A stretch of 53,996 nucleotides of DNA from Lachnospiraceae bacterium. GTDB taxonomy: Bacteria > Bacillota > Clostridia > Lachnospirales > Lachnospiraceae. Both the position numbers and the translations under genes were made by a program. Below the pieces are notes generated by a model. That model worked only from the letters and a program-made list of their open reading frames with translations. It searched no databases and was not told where the DNA came from. Positions within the stretch are counted from its first letter, which is position 1, and each line of letters begins with the position of its first letter. This document shows positions 8,351 through 17,160 of this stretch, in pieces. The stretch is from the NCBI GenBank assembly GCA_017619975.1, contig JAFZRH010000071.1, positions 1-53,996 on the forward strand, read 5' to 3'.

Positions 8351-9733
8351 ATGAATCCCAAAAATAAAACGAAGAACCCGTCTGCTTCTCCCCGGACAAA
8401 CGGCGAGCTGCGCAGTACCGGTTCGGCGGCAGAGAAGATCGAGCATCAGGAGAGTCTGAAGCGCCTGAAAGCATATAAGAAAAAAAGAAAGCAGCAGATC
8501 ATCGGGCTGGGACTGGAATGTCTCCTGCTGATCGTTGTGGTCATCGGCTATATCGGGATCAGTTATTTTTATAAAATTACTCATAAGATCACCGATATCG
8601 GCGATCTGACCGCCTCGCAGGAGGTTCCGGAAGGAAAGACGGCAAAGACGCTGCCTGTTGTGGGACCGTCTCTCTCCGGAGCGGAAGCCACGACAAAGGC
8701 AGCGGATCCCTCCGGCCCCGACACCGCTTCCGGAGAGACCGAAACAACGCCGGAAGAGACCGATCCGCCGACGATGGATTATACCTTCCCGCAGGTGGAT
8801 ATTCCCGATCATTCGGGCTTTTACACCTTTGTTGTCTACGGCGTGGACGCCCGGGACACGACACATCTTTTGAAGGGAACGCAGGGCGACGTCTGCATTA
8901 TTGTTTCCATCAATAAAAACAGCGGGGAAGTCCGGCTGGCTTCCGTTTACCGGGATTTCAGCATCGAAGTGCAGCCGGATCTCGACCGGAAGCTGACAGA
9001 CTGCTATTCCCGTTACGGCGCGGCAGAGCTGACAGAACTGCTGAACCGCAACTTTGACCTGAACATTACGCATTTCCTTTCGGTCAACTGGCTCTGCCTG
9101 ATCAATATCGTGGATGAGCTGGGCGGTCTGGATATCGAGCTGAGCGAAGCCGAAGCGGAGGCGATCGACAAGTACGTCTGGGAGATCGCAGCGGCAACGG
9201 GCAAGTCGGAAAAACCGGAAGACATGTTTATCGGGACGTATCACAAAGACCCCAGCGCCGAAAACGGCTACTGGATGGACGGATATCATGCCGGAATCTG
9301 GCATTTGAACGGCGTCCAGGTCGTCAGCTACAGCCGGCTGCGCTACGGTCTGGGAGAGGATTACGGACGGACGGCCCGACAGCGGAAAGTGATCGGGCTG
9401 GTTCTGGACAAGGCAAAAACGACCTCGCCGAGCAAAATCATCAACCTGATCGATATCGTTGCAGACAATATGCGCACGTCTCTGCAGCCGTCCGAGATGG
9501 TGTCCCTGGCACTGCAGTACAAGAAATACAGGCTGGCAGAAGCCAGCGCGTTTCCGCTGGCCAGCGGGACGATGATCACCACCAGTTCGCTGAAGTGGTA
9601 TATCTACTGCGATGATTACGCCAATCAGGTGGGCAGACTGCACGAGTTCCTGTACGGCGACAGCAGCTACACGCCTTCAGAAAACGTGGAACGGATCTCG
9701 CAGTATCATACGAAACGGATCTCCGAGCGGTAA
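8351..9733 (+). CDS. LytR-CpsA-Psr (LCP) family cell-wall glycopolymer ligase, first copy
   Basis: This encodes 460 residues. A basic cytoplasmic N-terminus (KKKRKQQII) is followed by one membrane segment (about 55-78) and a Thr/Glu/Pro-rich linker. The LCP domain from about residue 155 has FVVYGVDARD, a QGDVCIIVSINKNSG strand, LASVYRDF and SYSRLRY with RTARQRKVI. These are the conserved Asp/Arg positions that bind the lipid pyrophosphate. LCP enzymes attach wall teichoic acids or capsular glycans from undecaprenyl carriers to peptidoglycan. The start at 8351 is chosen because GGAGG sits 7 bases upstream and the promoter covers 8300-8328. A close paralogue follows 9 bp later. Confidence 0.92.
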   Translation: MNPKNKTKNPSASPRTNGELRSTGSAAEKIEHQESLKRLKAYKKKRKQQIIGLGLECLLLIVVVIGYIGISYFYKITHKITDIGDLTASQEVPEGKTAKTLPVVGPSLSGAEATTKAADPSGPDTASGETETTPEETDPPTMDYTFPQVDIPDHSGFYTFVVYGVDARDTTHLLKGTQGDVCIIVSINKNSGEVRLASVYRDFSIEVQPDLDRKLTDCYSRYGAAELTELLNRNFDLNITHFLSVNWLCLINIVDELGGLDIELSEAEAEAIDKYVWEIAAATGKSEKPEDMFIGTYHKDPSAENGYWMDGYHAGIWHLNGVQVVSYSRLRYGLGEDYGRTARQRKVIGLVLDKAKTTSPSKIINLIDIVADNMRTSLQPSEMVSLALQYKKYRLAEASAFPLASGTMITTSSLKWYIYCDDYANQVGRLHEFLYGDSSYTPSENVERISQYHTKRISER

Positions 9734-9742
9734 AAAGAAATC

Positions 9743-11044
9743 ATGAAAATGTCCGTGGACGAACGGGCGCATGAAGAACATCTGGCGCGCCTGAGTCAGT
9801 ATAAGAAAAAGAGAAAACAGCAGATCATCACGCTGGCGGTGGAATGTCTGCTGCTTTGTCTTGCCGTGCTGGCTTATGTGGGCGTCCGCTATATGGCCGG
9901 GACGTTTCAGGATATTCGGATCGATCCGAACGAGACGCTTCCGTCCTATGCATACGATCCGGACGAGACCGAACCCGAAACGCTGCCGCCGCTGACGGAC
10001 GGAGAGGAGGATTCGGCGTCCCCGACGGAAGAGATCCCTTCGGAAGGCCTCTCCGGAACGGAAGAACTGCCGACGCCGAAAGCTCCGGGCGAGGACGGAA
10101 CGACGGAGGTCTTTCAGCCGGCGGAACCGACCGCTTTTACGAACCCGGCGCCGAACCGGACGGCGGATCCGGGCAGTTATGAGACGTATGTTCTGTTCGG
10201 GGTGGATACCCGGAAACAGAAAGAGCTTCTGAAATATACCATGGGGGACGTCTGCATCCTGGCCTCGGTCAATAAGGACAGCGGCGACGTCAGACTGGTT
10301 TCCGTCTACCGGGATTTCTGCGTGGAAGGAGAAAACAGCTATTTCTACAAGCTGACGGCGGCCTATTCCAAATTCGGGGCGGCGGAAGCCGTGGCGATCC
10401 TGAACCGGAACCTGGATCTGGAGATCAGCGACTACGTGGTGGTCGGCTGGACGGCGCTGGCGGATATCGTGGATATCATGGGCGGCCTGGAGATCAATAT
10501 GTCCCGGGCGGAAGCGGAGCAGGTCAACAACTATATCGAGGAAGTCCGTCAGGCGACCGGACGGCCCAAAGGCACGAAAGGCGTCGAGGTGCGGGAAGGC
10601 ACCCAGACTTTAAACGGCGTCTCGGTAGTCAGCTATTCCCGGATCCGCTATTTTGTCGGAAACGATATCGAACGGACGCGCCGTCAGCGCTATGTGATCG
10701 GGCAGCTGCTGGAAAAGATCCGCAGAATGGATGTCAGCCAGATGCTGGAGATCGTCAATTCCCTGAGGAAAAATATGAAGACCACGCTTGCCGTCAATGA
10801 GATCATGTCGCTGGCGTATAATTATAAGAAATACCATATCAGCCTGACGACAAGCTTCCCGGAGAATCACGTGACCAGTGAGGAGCTGGGCTGGGTCTTT
10901 TTCTCAAGGGATCTGACGGCGGACGTGAGAGAGCTGCATCGGATGCTCTACGATGATGACAATTTTATTCCGTCCGCCAATATCGCGAGGATCGGCCAGT
11001 ATCACAGAGGCCGGATCAAAGGCTCCGTCGAGTATCAGGATTAA
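9743..11044 (+). CDS. LytR-CpsA-Psr (LCP) family cell-wall glycopolymer ligase, second copy
   Basis: This encodes 433 residues with the same plan as its neighbour: KKKRKQQII, a membrane segment (about 32-54), a Glu/Pro/Thr-rich linker, then the LCP domain with YVLFGVDTRK, GDVCILASVNKDSG, LVSVYRDF and SYSRIRYF / RTRRQRYVI. The shared KKKRKQQII plus membrane segment shows that the pair arose by tandem duplication. No strong ribosome site precedes the start, so translation is probably coupled to the upstream gene. The divergence of the linkers and C-termini suggests the copies handle different polymers or timing, which is inference. A terminator follows at 11079. Confidence 0.92.
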   Translation: MKMSVDERAHEEHLARLSQYKKKRKQQIITLAVECLLLCLAVLAYVGVRYMAGTFQDIRIDPNETLPSYAYDPDETEPETLPPLTDGEEDSASPTEEIPSEGLSGTEELPTPKAPGEDGTTEVFQPAEPTAFTNPAPNRTADPGSYETYVLFGVDTRKQKELLKYTMGDVCILASVNKDSGDVRLVSVYRDFCVEGENSYFYKLTAAYSKFGAAEAVAILNRNLDLEISDYVVVGWTALADIVDIMGGLEINMSRAEAEQVNNYIEEVRQATGRPKGTKGVEVREGTQTLNGVSVVSYSRIRYFVGNDIERTRRQRYVIGQLLEKIRRMDVSQMLEIVNSLRKNMKTTLAVNEIMSLAYNYKKYHISLTTSFPENHVTSEELGWVFFSRDLTADVRELHRMLYDDDNFIPSANIARIGQYHRGRIKGSVEYQD

Positions 11045-11078
11045 CAAAAAAGATAAGAGTTCGTCACAGTTTGGACAC

Positions 11079-11122
11079 AAAAGCCCGTTAGACTTGTCAC
11101 TGCAAGCCGATAACGGGCTTTT
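11079..11122 (+). terminator. intrinsic terminator after the LCP pair
   Basis: A 12-bp perfect outer stem AAAAGCCCGTTA (11079-11090) / TAACGGGCTTTT (11111-11122) encloses a smaller CTTG/CAAG stem. The 3' arm supplies the T-run. The A-run in the 5' arm means it could work in both directions. Confidence 0.85.
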
Positions 11123-11152
11123 GCATGAGAAAGAAATGACGGGAGGCTGACC

Positions 11153-12682
11153 ATGAACGAATGGGAAGAAGATAAAAAGGAAACCGGAGAAAACGGAGAA
11201 CTGCCGATCAACGGCAGCGATGCCGTCCGGGAAGCGAACGATTTAAGAGCCCGGGAAGAGGCAGAGCAGGCGGCTGAAGAGGCGCGGCAGCGGGAAGCGG
11301 CCGCCGCGGAAGCCAGACGTCTGGCAGAGGAGCACCGGCAGGCTGTTCTGGCGGAGCAGGAAGACCGGAAAAAGCGCTGGGAGGATTATAACCGGCAGAA
11401 AGAAGCGGCCGAGAAGGCGCGCCGCAAGATGAAGCGCCGCTCTTTCGTGAGCGTGCTGGCGGCTCTGATCGCCGTAGCGGCCCTCGCTTTCGGGGTGACG
11501 AATTATCTGTCGGTGAAGGAACTGAAGACCCAGATCGCCTCCCTGCAGAGTCAGGTGACAGCCGCTCCGGGCAATACCAGCCGCAGCAGCCGCGGAAACC
11601 AGACGGCAGATCCCGGCGTACTGAGTGAAAAAGCGGTCCTGGAAACGGTATCCGCCAAGGAAAGCGACGGTATCAGCGGAAGCCTGACGGATGTCTCCGA
11701 CATCGTCAGCGAAGTGATCTCCTCCGTCGTTTCCATCGAGGTCGTATCTACGGTCAAGGTCAACAGCGGTTTCTACGGTCAGCGGGAATATGAAGCACAG
11801 GGAGCCGGCAGCGGCGTCATCATCGGCGGCAATGAAACGGAACTCTGGATCGCTACGAACTACCATGTGATCGAAGGCGCCAAAGAGATCACGATCATCT
11901 TCGTGGATGAAGAGACGGTCTCGGCCTACGTAAAAGGCAGCAGCCAGGAAAACGATCTGGCGGTGCTGGGAATCGAACTCAGCAATATCAAAGAAGAAAC
12001 CAAGGCTTCCATCAAGGCGGCCGTGATCGGCAGCAGCGACGATCTGAAACTCGGCGAAGGCGTGATCGCGATCGGGAACGCGCTGGGCTGGGGCCAGTCC
12101 GTTACGACCGGCGTCGTCAGCGGCTTTGAGCGGAACGTGACGTTTGAGGACGGCACGACCATGAATCTGCTGCAGATCAGCGCGGCGATCAACCCCGGCA
12201 ACAGCGGCGGCGCCCTTCTGAACGCGAAAGGGGAGCTGATCGGCATCAACAACGCCAAGTATTCCGATGAGGACGTGGAAGGCATCGGCTTCGCGATCCC
12301 GATCTCCAGCATCGTGGATATCATGGAGGAGCTCTCGCTGATGGAACCGCGCATCCCGGTGGCCGCAGACCAGTATCCGTATCTGGGGATCACGTTTGAC
12401 AACCGGACTTCCCGCTATGCGGAGTATTACGGGATCCCGGCCGGCGCCTACGTTTATGAAGTCGGAGCGGACACCCCCGCGCAGAAAGCCGGCATCCTGG
12501 CGTATGACGTGATCACGGAGCTGGACGGCGTGAAGATCTCCAGCTACGACGATCTGGTGAACGAACTGCAGTATCATGCCGGCGGCACCGAGGTGACGCT
12601 GAAGGTCAAGCGGCTGGAAAAGGGAAGCTATCAGGAACTCGAGATCCGGCTGACGCTGGGATTCAAGAAGGATTACAATTAA
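11153..12682 (+). CDS. HtrA/DegP-type membrane-anchored serine protease with PDZ domain
   Basis: This encodes 509 residues. The N-terminal about 95 residues are charged and Glu/Ala/Arg-rich (probable cytoplasmic coiled coil). A membrane segment (about 98-120) and a short coiled coil follow, then a trypsin-like domain with catalytic H238 (TNYHVIEGA), D268 (NDLAVLGI) and S351 (NPGNSGGALL). A single PDZ domain (about 400-500) begins at YPYLGITF. HtrA proteases degrade or refold damaged exported proteins at the membrane surface. The long cytoplasmic N-terminus is unusual compared with Escherichia coli DegP but common in Clostridia. GGGAGG precedes the start. Confidence 0.93.
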   Translation: MNEWEEDKKETGENGELPINGSDAVREANDLRAREEAEQAAEEARQREAAAAEARRLAEEHRQAVLAEQEDRKKRWEDYNRQKEAAEKARRKMKRRSFVSVLAALIAVAALAFGVTNYLSVKELKTQIASLQSQVTAAPGNTSRSSRGNQTADPGVLSEKAVLETVSAKESDGISGSLTDVSDIVSEVISSVVSIEVVSTVKVNSGFYGQREYEAQGAGSGVIIGGNETELWIATNYHVIEGAKEITIIFVDEETVSAYVKGSSQENDLAVLGIELSNIKEETKASIKAAVIGSSDDLKLGEGVIAIGNALGWGQSVTTGVVSGFERNVTFEDGTTMNLLQISAAINPGNSGGALLNAKGELIGINNAKYSDEDVEGIGFAIPISSIVDIMEELSLMEPRIPVAADQYPYLGITFDNRTSRYAEYYGIPAGAYVYEVGADTPAQKAGILAYDVITELDGVKISSYDDLVNELQYHAGGTEVTLKVKRLEKGSYQELEIRLTLGFKKDYN

Positions 12683-12713
12683 CCGGAACCGGAAAAACTT
12701 TTTGCGGAATCCC

Positions 12714-12742
12714 TTGCAAAAGAAGGGAAAGCACAATATAAT
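12714..12742 (+). promoter_or_regulatory. sigma-A promoter of the ferredoxin gene
   Basis: TTGCAA (12714-12719), 17-bp spacer, TATAAT (12737-12742). The transcript would begin almost exactly at a small hairpin, AAGACC-GGAA-GGTCTT (12750-12765), with a GNRA-type loop. A 5'-terminal stem like this often protects an mRNA from decay. Confidence 0.85.
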
Positions 12743-12792
12743 ATTTCCGAAGACCGGAAGGTCTTTAAATAAGAAACGAGGAGGTACACATA

Positions 12793-12963
12793 ATGGCGTA
12801 TAAAATTGGTGATCAGTGCGTGTCCTGCGGAGCTTGTGCGGCTCAGTGCCCGGTGGGCGCTATTTCAGAGGGAGACGGAAAGTACGAGATCGATCCGAAT
12901 GCCTGCATTGAGTGCGGCGCCTGCGCCGGCACCTGCCCGATGGGAACCATCGATTTAGAGTAA
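12793..12963 (+). CDS. 2[4Fe-4S] ferredoxin, clostridial type
   Basis: This short gene encodes 56 residues and starts at ATG 12793 behind GAGGAGGT. Two CxxCxxCxxxC-P motifs are present: Cys 9, 12, 15, 19 and Cys 38, 41, 44, 48. This is the complete ligand set of the small clostridial ferredoxins that carry low-potential electrons for hydrogenases, pyruvate:ferredoxin oxidoreductase and Rnf or Bcd-Etf complexes. It stands alone, with its own strong promoter and terminator, as expected for an abundant general electron carrier. Confidence 0.96.
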   Translation: MAYKIGDQCVSCGACAAQCPVGAISEGDGKYEIDPNACIECGACAGTCPMGTIDLE

Positions 12964-12981
12964 AGCATAAGCTTAACAGGG

Positions 12982-13018
12982 AGAGAGCAGTCCGGGAGAC
13001 CGGGCTGCTCTCTTGCTT
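12982..13018 (+). terminator. intrinsic terminator after the ferredoxin gene
   Basis: AGAGAGCAG (12982-12990) pairs with CTGCTCTCT (13005-13013), with an inner CCGG/CCGG stem, followed by TTGCTTTA. The tail doubles as the -35 box of the next promoter. Confidence 0.85.
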
Positions 13019-13041
13019 TATTCGGCGAAGGATGATATACT
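13013..13041 (+). promoter_or_regulatory. sigma-A promoter of the NAD(P)HX repair gene
   Basis: TTGCTT (13013-13018), 17-bp spacer, TATACT (13036-13041). The -35 overlaps the end of the ferredoxin terminator. Confidence 0.65.
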
Positions 13042-13090
13042 GTTTTTTTAGAATTTATCTTTTTTGTTTATGATTTGAGGATCGGGACGC

Positions 13091-14605
13091 ATGAAGGAAA
13101 TCTTGTCGGTACAAACGATGCGGGACAGCGACGCGGCCACGATCCGGGCGGGGATCCCCGGCCGGGAGCTGATGCTGCGCGCCGCCCGCGGGGTTCTGAA
13201 AAACGCCCGGATCACGGAACCGGCGGCGGTTCTTTGCGGCAGCGGCAACAACGGCGGCGACGGGTATGCGATCGCCATGCTGCTGGCTGAAGAAGGCCGG
13301 GCGGTCCGGGTCCTGCGCGTGAGCCGGAGCCTCTCGGAAGACGGTGCTTTCTATTTGGAAAAATGCCGGGCGCTGGGGGTCGAAATACAGATGTACACGG
13401 CGGAGACGGATCTGAGCGCTTTTGCGACGGTGATCGACTGCCTCTTCGGCACAGGGCTGTCCCGGCCCGCCGAAGGCCTGTATGCGGATGCCATCGAAAA
13501 GGTCAACGCGTCCGGCGCGCACGTGATCTGTGTGGATATCGGCAGCGGCTTAAGCGGTGACAGCGGTCTGGGCGATCCTGCCGTCAAGGCGGATCAGACC
13601 GTTTCGGTCGGGAGTTTCAAGCCGGGACATTTTCTGGGCCGGGCCAAGGATCTGCGCGGTGAAGTCATAAACTGCGATATCGGGATCCGGCCGCTTCAAG
13701 TCGATGCGTACCTGATGGAAGAAAAGGACGCGGCAGACTGCCTGCCGCAGCGCCGGAATTATTCGCATAAGGGCGACTATGCTTACGTGGGGCTGGCCGG
13801 CGGCTGTCTGGCCTATAACGGCGCCCCGCGGCTGGCTGCGATGGCGTCCGCCGCCATGAAGAGCGGTGCGGGCGTGGCGGTCGCCGCCGTTCCGAGGAGT
13901 CTGGTGCCAGCCATGATCCCTTATACGCTGGAAAGCACGGCGTTTCCCCTTTCCGAGACCGAGGACGGCGGGATCCGCTTTGTCCGGTCGGAATGGGAGT
14001 CTCTGATCAGGCGCTGCCGGACCATAGCCTTCGGAATGGGGATCGGCCGGAGCGAAGAAGTGAAAAACGCCTTGTTGTTCCTGCTGGAAGAGTTTGACGG
14101 CCGGCTGATCCTGGACGCGGACGGCCTGACCGTGCTGGCGGAAAGCGGAACGGAGAGGCTGAAAAACGCGAAGGCGAAGATCCTGCTGACGCCGCATCTG
14201 GGTGAGGCTTCCCGGCTGTTCGGCCGATCCGTGCGTGAGATCGAAGCGCAGCCGCTCAAGCTGGCAAAAGAATTCGCGGCCGGCCATGCGTGCACCGTCC
14301 TTTTGAAAGGGCCTGCCACAATCGTAACGGACGGAGAGGAAAGCTGGATCACGGACAGAGGCTGCCCGGGCATGGCGACCGCCGGCAGCGGAGACGTTTT
14401 AAGCGGTGTCCTGGCTGCCGTGCTGGGGTACAGCAAAGCGTCCCTCCCGAAAGCGGCAGCGGCAGCGGCCTATCTTTGCGGAGCGGCCGGAGAGCGGGCA
14501 CAGGCGGAAACCGGACCGACCGCCATGACGGCTTCGGATACGGTCCGCGCGATCCCGCAGGCGGTCCGGCGTCTGGAAATGATCCGTGACAGGATGATGT
14601 GTTGA
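13091..14605 (+). CDS. nnr: bifunctional NAD(P)HX epimerase / ADP-dependent NAD(P)HX dehydratase
   Basis: This encodes 504 residues in two domains. The N-terminal YjeF_N-type epimerase (about 1-210) has CGSGNNGGDGYAIA and CLFGTGLSRPAEG. The C-terminal ribokinase-like dehydratase (about 215-495) has the MAAAAMKSGAGV-type region, LDADGLTVLAE, LTPHLGEASRLFG and GSGDVLSGVLAAVLG. Together they repair hydrated NADH and NADPH, formed by heat or by glyceraldehyde-3-phosphate dehydrogenase, back to the active cofactors. The domain order and length match the fused bacterial enzyme. The next gene begins one base after the stop. Confidence 0.94.
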   Translation: MKEILSVQTMRDSDAATIRAGIPGRELMLRAARGVLKNARITEPAAVLCGSGNNGGDGYAIAMLLAEEGRAVRVLRVSRSLSEDGAFYLEKCRALGVEIQMYTAETDLSAFATVIDCLFGTGLSRPAEGLYADAIEKVNASGAHVICVDIGSGLSGDSGLGDPAVKADQTVSVGSFKPGHFLGRAKDLRGEVINCDIGIRPLQVDAYLMEEKDAADCLPQRRNYSHKGDYAYVGLAGGCLAYNGAPRLAAMASAAMKSGAGVAVAAVPRSLVPAMIPYTLESTAFPLSETEDGGIRFVRSEWESLIRRCRTIAFGMGIGRSEEVKNALLFLLEEFDGRLILDADGLTVLAESGTERLKNAKAKILLTPHLGEASRLFGRSVREIEAQPLKLAKEFAAGHACTVLLKGPATIVTDGEESWITDRGCPGMATAGSGDVLSGVLAAVLGYSKASLPKAAAAAAYLCGAAGERAQAETGPTAMTASDTVRAIPQAVRRLEMIRDRMMC

Positions 14606-14606
14606 T

Positions 14607-15395
14607 ATGCCGAATCTGTCTTTCCGCAAACTGAAACAGAAGAAGATCCGCCTCTCCGCCTCGGTGGGGAAGCGGCGCTTTTACTTCTTTCTGGCAGCGC
14701 TGATCGCATCGCTCCTGGTACTGGCCGGCAGCATGCTGGATGAAAGCCTGGGGCTGCCGTATATTGCCATTTTTGTGAAACTGGGCCTGGCCTGGCTTGC
14801 TTTTATGCTGGCCCGGCAGAGCGGATATCTGGATCCTGCGGGAGACGGATCTCTTTTCACGCCGTATGCCTGGCTGATCCTGCCGCCGCTCGTCTTCGTT
14901 CTGCTTTCCTGCCTGGGGCCGATTCGGTTTACGGCCGCCTGGCCGGATCTGCTGTTCTCTCTGCTCGGCGTTCTGGGAACGGCTCTGTGGGAAGAGCTGT
15001 ATTTCCGTCTCTGGGGCCGGATCCTCTTTGAAGAAGAGGGAAAATACCGTCCGCTGGACTTTCTGTTTATTGCGCTGACCTTCGGTGCGATGCACCTCAT
15101 CAATCTGGCTGCGGCGCCTTTCGCAACGGTGGCCGTTCAGGCCATGCTGGCTGTCGTAACGGCACTGTTTTTGCAGACGATCCTGGCCGGCAGCGGCAGC
15201 CTGCGTCTGGTGATCGTGTTTCATTTCCTGATCAACGGGATCTCCGTTCTGTTCGGCCGTTTTCTGGTCCCGGATGCGGGACAGCGCTTCTTCCCCGTTT
15301 TAGAGAGCCTGGCTCCGCTGCTGCTGGGAGCGTATTACGCGCTGTCGGCCGCCGTATCGGCCAGACGGCAGAAGCTTTTTATCAAACGCTTGTAA
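14607..15395 (+). CDS. CPBP family intramembrane metalloprotease
   Basis: This encodes 262 residues with about seven hydrophobic segments. The CPBP (Abi) motifs are all present: E129-E130-x3-R134 (WEELYFR), FGAMH with H163, and FHFLIN with H206 and N210. These polar residues form the metal-binding active site of the Rce1-like intramembrane proteases. Bacterial members are linked to bacteriocin self-immunity, maturation of secreted peptides or envelope functions; the substrate here is unknown. It follows the NAD(P)HX gene by one base, so the two are co-transcribed. Confidence 0.82.
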   Translation: MPNLSFRKLKQKKIRLSASVGKRRFYFFLAALIASLLVLAGSMLDESLGLPYIAIFVKLGLAWLAFMLARQSGYLDPAGDGSLFTPYAWLILPPLVFVLLSCLGPIRFTAAWPDLLFSLLGVLGTALWEELYFRLWGRILFEEEGKYRPLDFLFIALTFGAMHLINLAAAPFATVAVQAMLAVVTALFLQTILAGSGSLRLVIVFHFLINGISVLFGRFLVPDAGQRFFPVLESLAPLLLGAYYALSAAVSARRQKLFIKRL

Positions 15396-15418
15396 TTCTT
15401 TCCGCAATCAAGTAAAAT
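15390..15418 (+). promoter_or_regulatory. sigma-A promoter of mscL
   Basis: TTGTAA (15390-15395) overlaps the stop codon of the upstream protease gene; after 17 bp comes TAAAAT (15413-15418). A small stem, AGGCAG/CTGCCT, lies downstream in the leader before the AAGGAGG ribosome site. Confidence 0.75.
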
Positions 15419-15469
15419 AAAAAGATAAAAGGCAGCCTTGCGGGGCCTGCCTGATAAGGAGGAGTCCAT

Positions 15470-15943
15470 ATGAAGAAGTTTATGAGCGAATTTAAAGAAT
15501 TTGCCGTAAAGGGAAACATGATCGATATGGCGATCGGCGTTATCATCGGCGGCGCGTTTACGGCGCTGGTAACGGCTTTTACCACCAATATCGTCAATCC
15601 CCTGATCGGTCTGATTCCGGGCGTGAAGAACCTGGACAATGCCCTGAAGATCGTGATCACGCCGGCCGGTGTGAACGAAGCCGGAGAAGCGGTCGAGGAA
15701 GTCGCGATCAAATTCGGTGCTTTCCTGGCTGCCATCATCACCTTCCTGATCCTGGCTCTCATTGTCTTTATGATCGTGAAAGGCATCAACAAGATGCGCA
15801 GGGCGGAAGAAGCCCGCAAAGCGGCCGCCGCTCCCGCGGAAGAGCCTGCCGAGCCGACCACCAAGATCTGCCCGTTCTGCCAGACCGAGATCCCGATCCT
15901 GGCCCGCCGCTGCCCGCACTGCACTTCGCAGCTGGAAAAATAA
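15470..15943 (+). CDS. mscL: large-conductance mechanosensitive channel MscL with C-terminal zinc ribbon
   Basis: This encodes 157 residues. The N-terminal helix KEFAVKGNMIDMAIGVIIGG and first membrane segment are classic MscL, as is the second membrane segment (about 82-104) ending in NKMRRAEE. The channel opens under high membrane tension to release solutes during hypo-osmotic shock. The protein is longer than usual because the cytoplasmic tail carries an extra CxxC...CxxC module (CPFCQTEI and CPHCTSQL), a zinc ribbon-like end after an Ala/Glu/Pro linker. Similar tails are seen in some gut Clostridia. Confidence 0.94.
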   Translation: MKKFMSEFKEFAVKGNMIDMAIGVIIGGAFTALVTAFTTNIVNPLIGLIPGVKNLDNALKIVITPAGVNEAGEAVEEVAIKFGAFLAAIITFLILALIVFMIVKGINKMRRAEEARKAAAAPAEEPAEPTTKICPFCQTEIPILARRCPHCTSQLEK

Positions 15944-15995
15944 GCAGCCCGGCGTCCGTGACCGCATGACAGTGTAAGAAAAGAGGAACAAAAGG

Positions 15996-17114
15996 ATGAT
16001 CAATGTGACCCGGTCCTATCTTCCGGACTTTGAAGAGTATATTGAAGAAATCAGAGATATCTGGGACAGCCACTGGCTGACCAATATGGGAGAGAAGCAC
16101 CAGGCACTGGAGCGGGGACTGGAGGCTTATTTCTCCGTCCCCCACGTCATCCTGTTTACGAACGGCCATCTGGCGCTGGAAAACGCGCTGGCCGTGCTGG
16201 ATCTGCCCCGGGGCGGGGAAGTGATCACCACCCCGTATACCTTTGCGTCCACGACGCACGCCATCGTTCGGAACGGTCTGGTGCCGGTCTTCGCGGACAT
16301 CGATCCGGAGACCTACACGCTGGATCCGAAAAAAGCGGAATCCCTGATCACGGAAAAGACCGTGGCGATCCTGCCGGTGCACGTTTACGGACACCTGGCG
16401 GACGTGGACGCGTTTGACGCGCTGGCGAAAAAGTACGGCCTCAAGCTGATCTACGACGCGGCCCACACCTTCGGGGTCCGCAAGGAAGGCTTTGCCGGCC
16501 GGCCGGGACTTTTCAGCAGCGCCTACTTCGGCGATCTTTCCATGTTCAGTTTCCATGCCACGAAGGTCTACCATACCATCGAAGGCGGCGCGCTGACCTT
16601 TGCGGCGGATGCGCTGGAGCAGCCCCTGAACGATCTGAAGAACTTCGGCATCCGCAACGCGGAGGAGGTGGCCTATATCGGCGGCAACGCCAAGATGAAT
16701 GAATTCCAGGCTGCCATGGGGCTCTGCAATCTGCGGCACGTGGACGAAGAGATCGCCCGGCGGCGGAAAGTGGCCGCGCAGTACGACGCACGGCTTTCCG
16801 GCCGGGACGGCATCGTGGTCTCGAAGCCGCAGCCGGGCGTACAGTCCAACTATGCTTACTATCCCGTTGTCTTCGACGGGTTCAAAAAAGACCGTGACCG
16901 GATCTTTGAAGAACTGAAAGCGGAGGGCATCGTGCCCCGCAAGTATTTCTATCCGCTGACCAACGATTTTGACTGTTATAAAGACTATCCGACGGCCGGG
17001 AAAGAAAAAACGCTGCTTGCGGACCATATGGCGCAGCGCGTGCTGACGCTGCCGATGTACGGCGAGCTGGCCCCGGCGGACGTGGACCGGATCTGCGATA
17101 TCATTCTGCGCTGA
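15996..17114 (+). CDS. DegT/DnrJ/EryC1/StrS family sugar aminotransferase
   Basis: This encodes 372 residues, the normal length. Family features include TNGHLALENAL (cofactor phosphate region), GGEVITTPYTFASTTHAI, VFADIDPETYTLDP, the Asp of YDAAHTFGV that contacts the PLP pyridine nitrogen, and the Schiff-base K190 in FHATKVYHTIEGG. Enzymes of this group transfer an amino group to a nucleotide-linked keto-sugar. With the following glycosyltransferase and flippase it forms a small surface-glycan set. The exact sugar cannot be told from sequence. Confidence 0.9.
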   Translation: MINVTRSYLPDFEEYIEEIRDIWDSHWLTNMGEKHQALERGLEAYFSVPHVILFTNGHLALENALAVLDLPRGGEVITTPYTFASTTHAIVRNGLVPVFADIDPETYTLDPKKAESLITEKTVAILPVHVYGHLADVDAFDALAKKYGLKLIYDAAHTFGVRKEGFAGRPGLFSSAYFGDLSMFSFHATKVYHTIEGGALTFAADALEQPLNDLKNFGIRNAEEVAYIGGNAKMNEFQAAMGLCNLRHVDEEIARRRKVAAQYDARLSGRDGIVVSKPQPGVQSNYAYYPVVFDGFKKDRDRIFEELKAEGIVPRKYFYPLTNDFDCYKDYPTAGKEKTLLADHMAQRVLTLPMYGELAPADVDRICDIILR

Positions 17115-17160
17115 ACGGTCCGGCCGGCGGCAAAACAATACAATACTCAGGGGGAACGGT

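Noticed and set aside
8243-9643. Long minus-strand open frame opposite the first LCP gene
   Set aside because: No ribosome site, no domain pattern, and it spans the well-supported LCP promoter and gene.
11243-12736. Long open frame on the minus strand opposite the HtrA gene
   Set aside because: It is a mirror effect of GC-rich codon use; the composition (many Arg, His, Asp) fits no family and it has no ribosome site.
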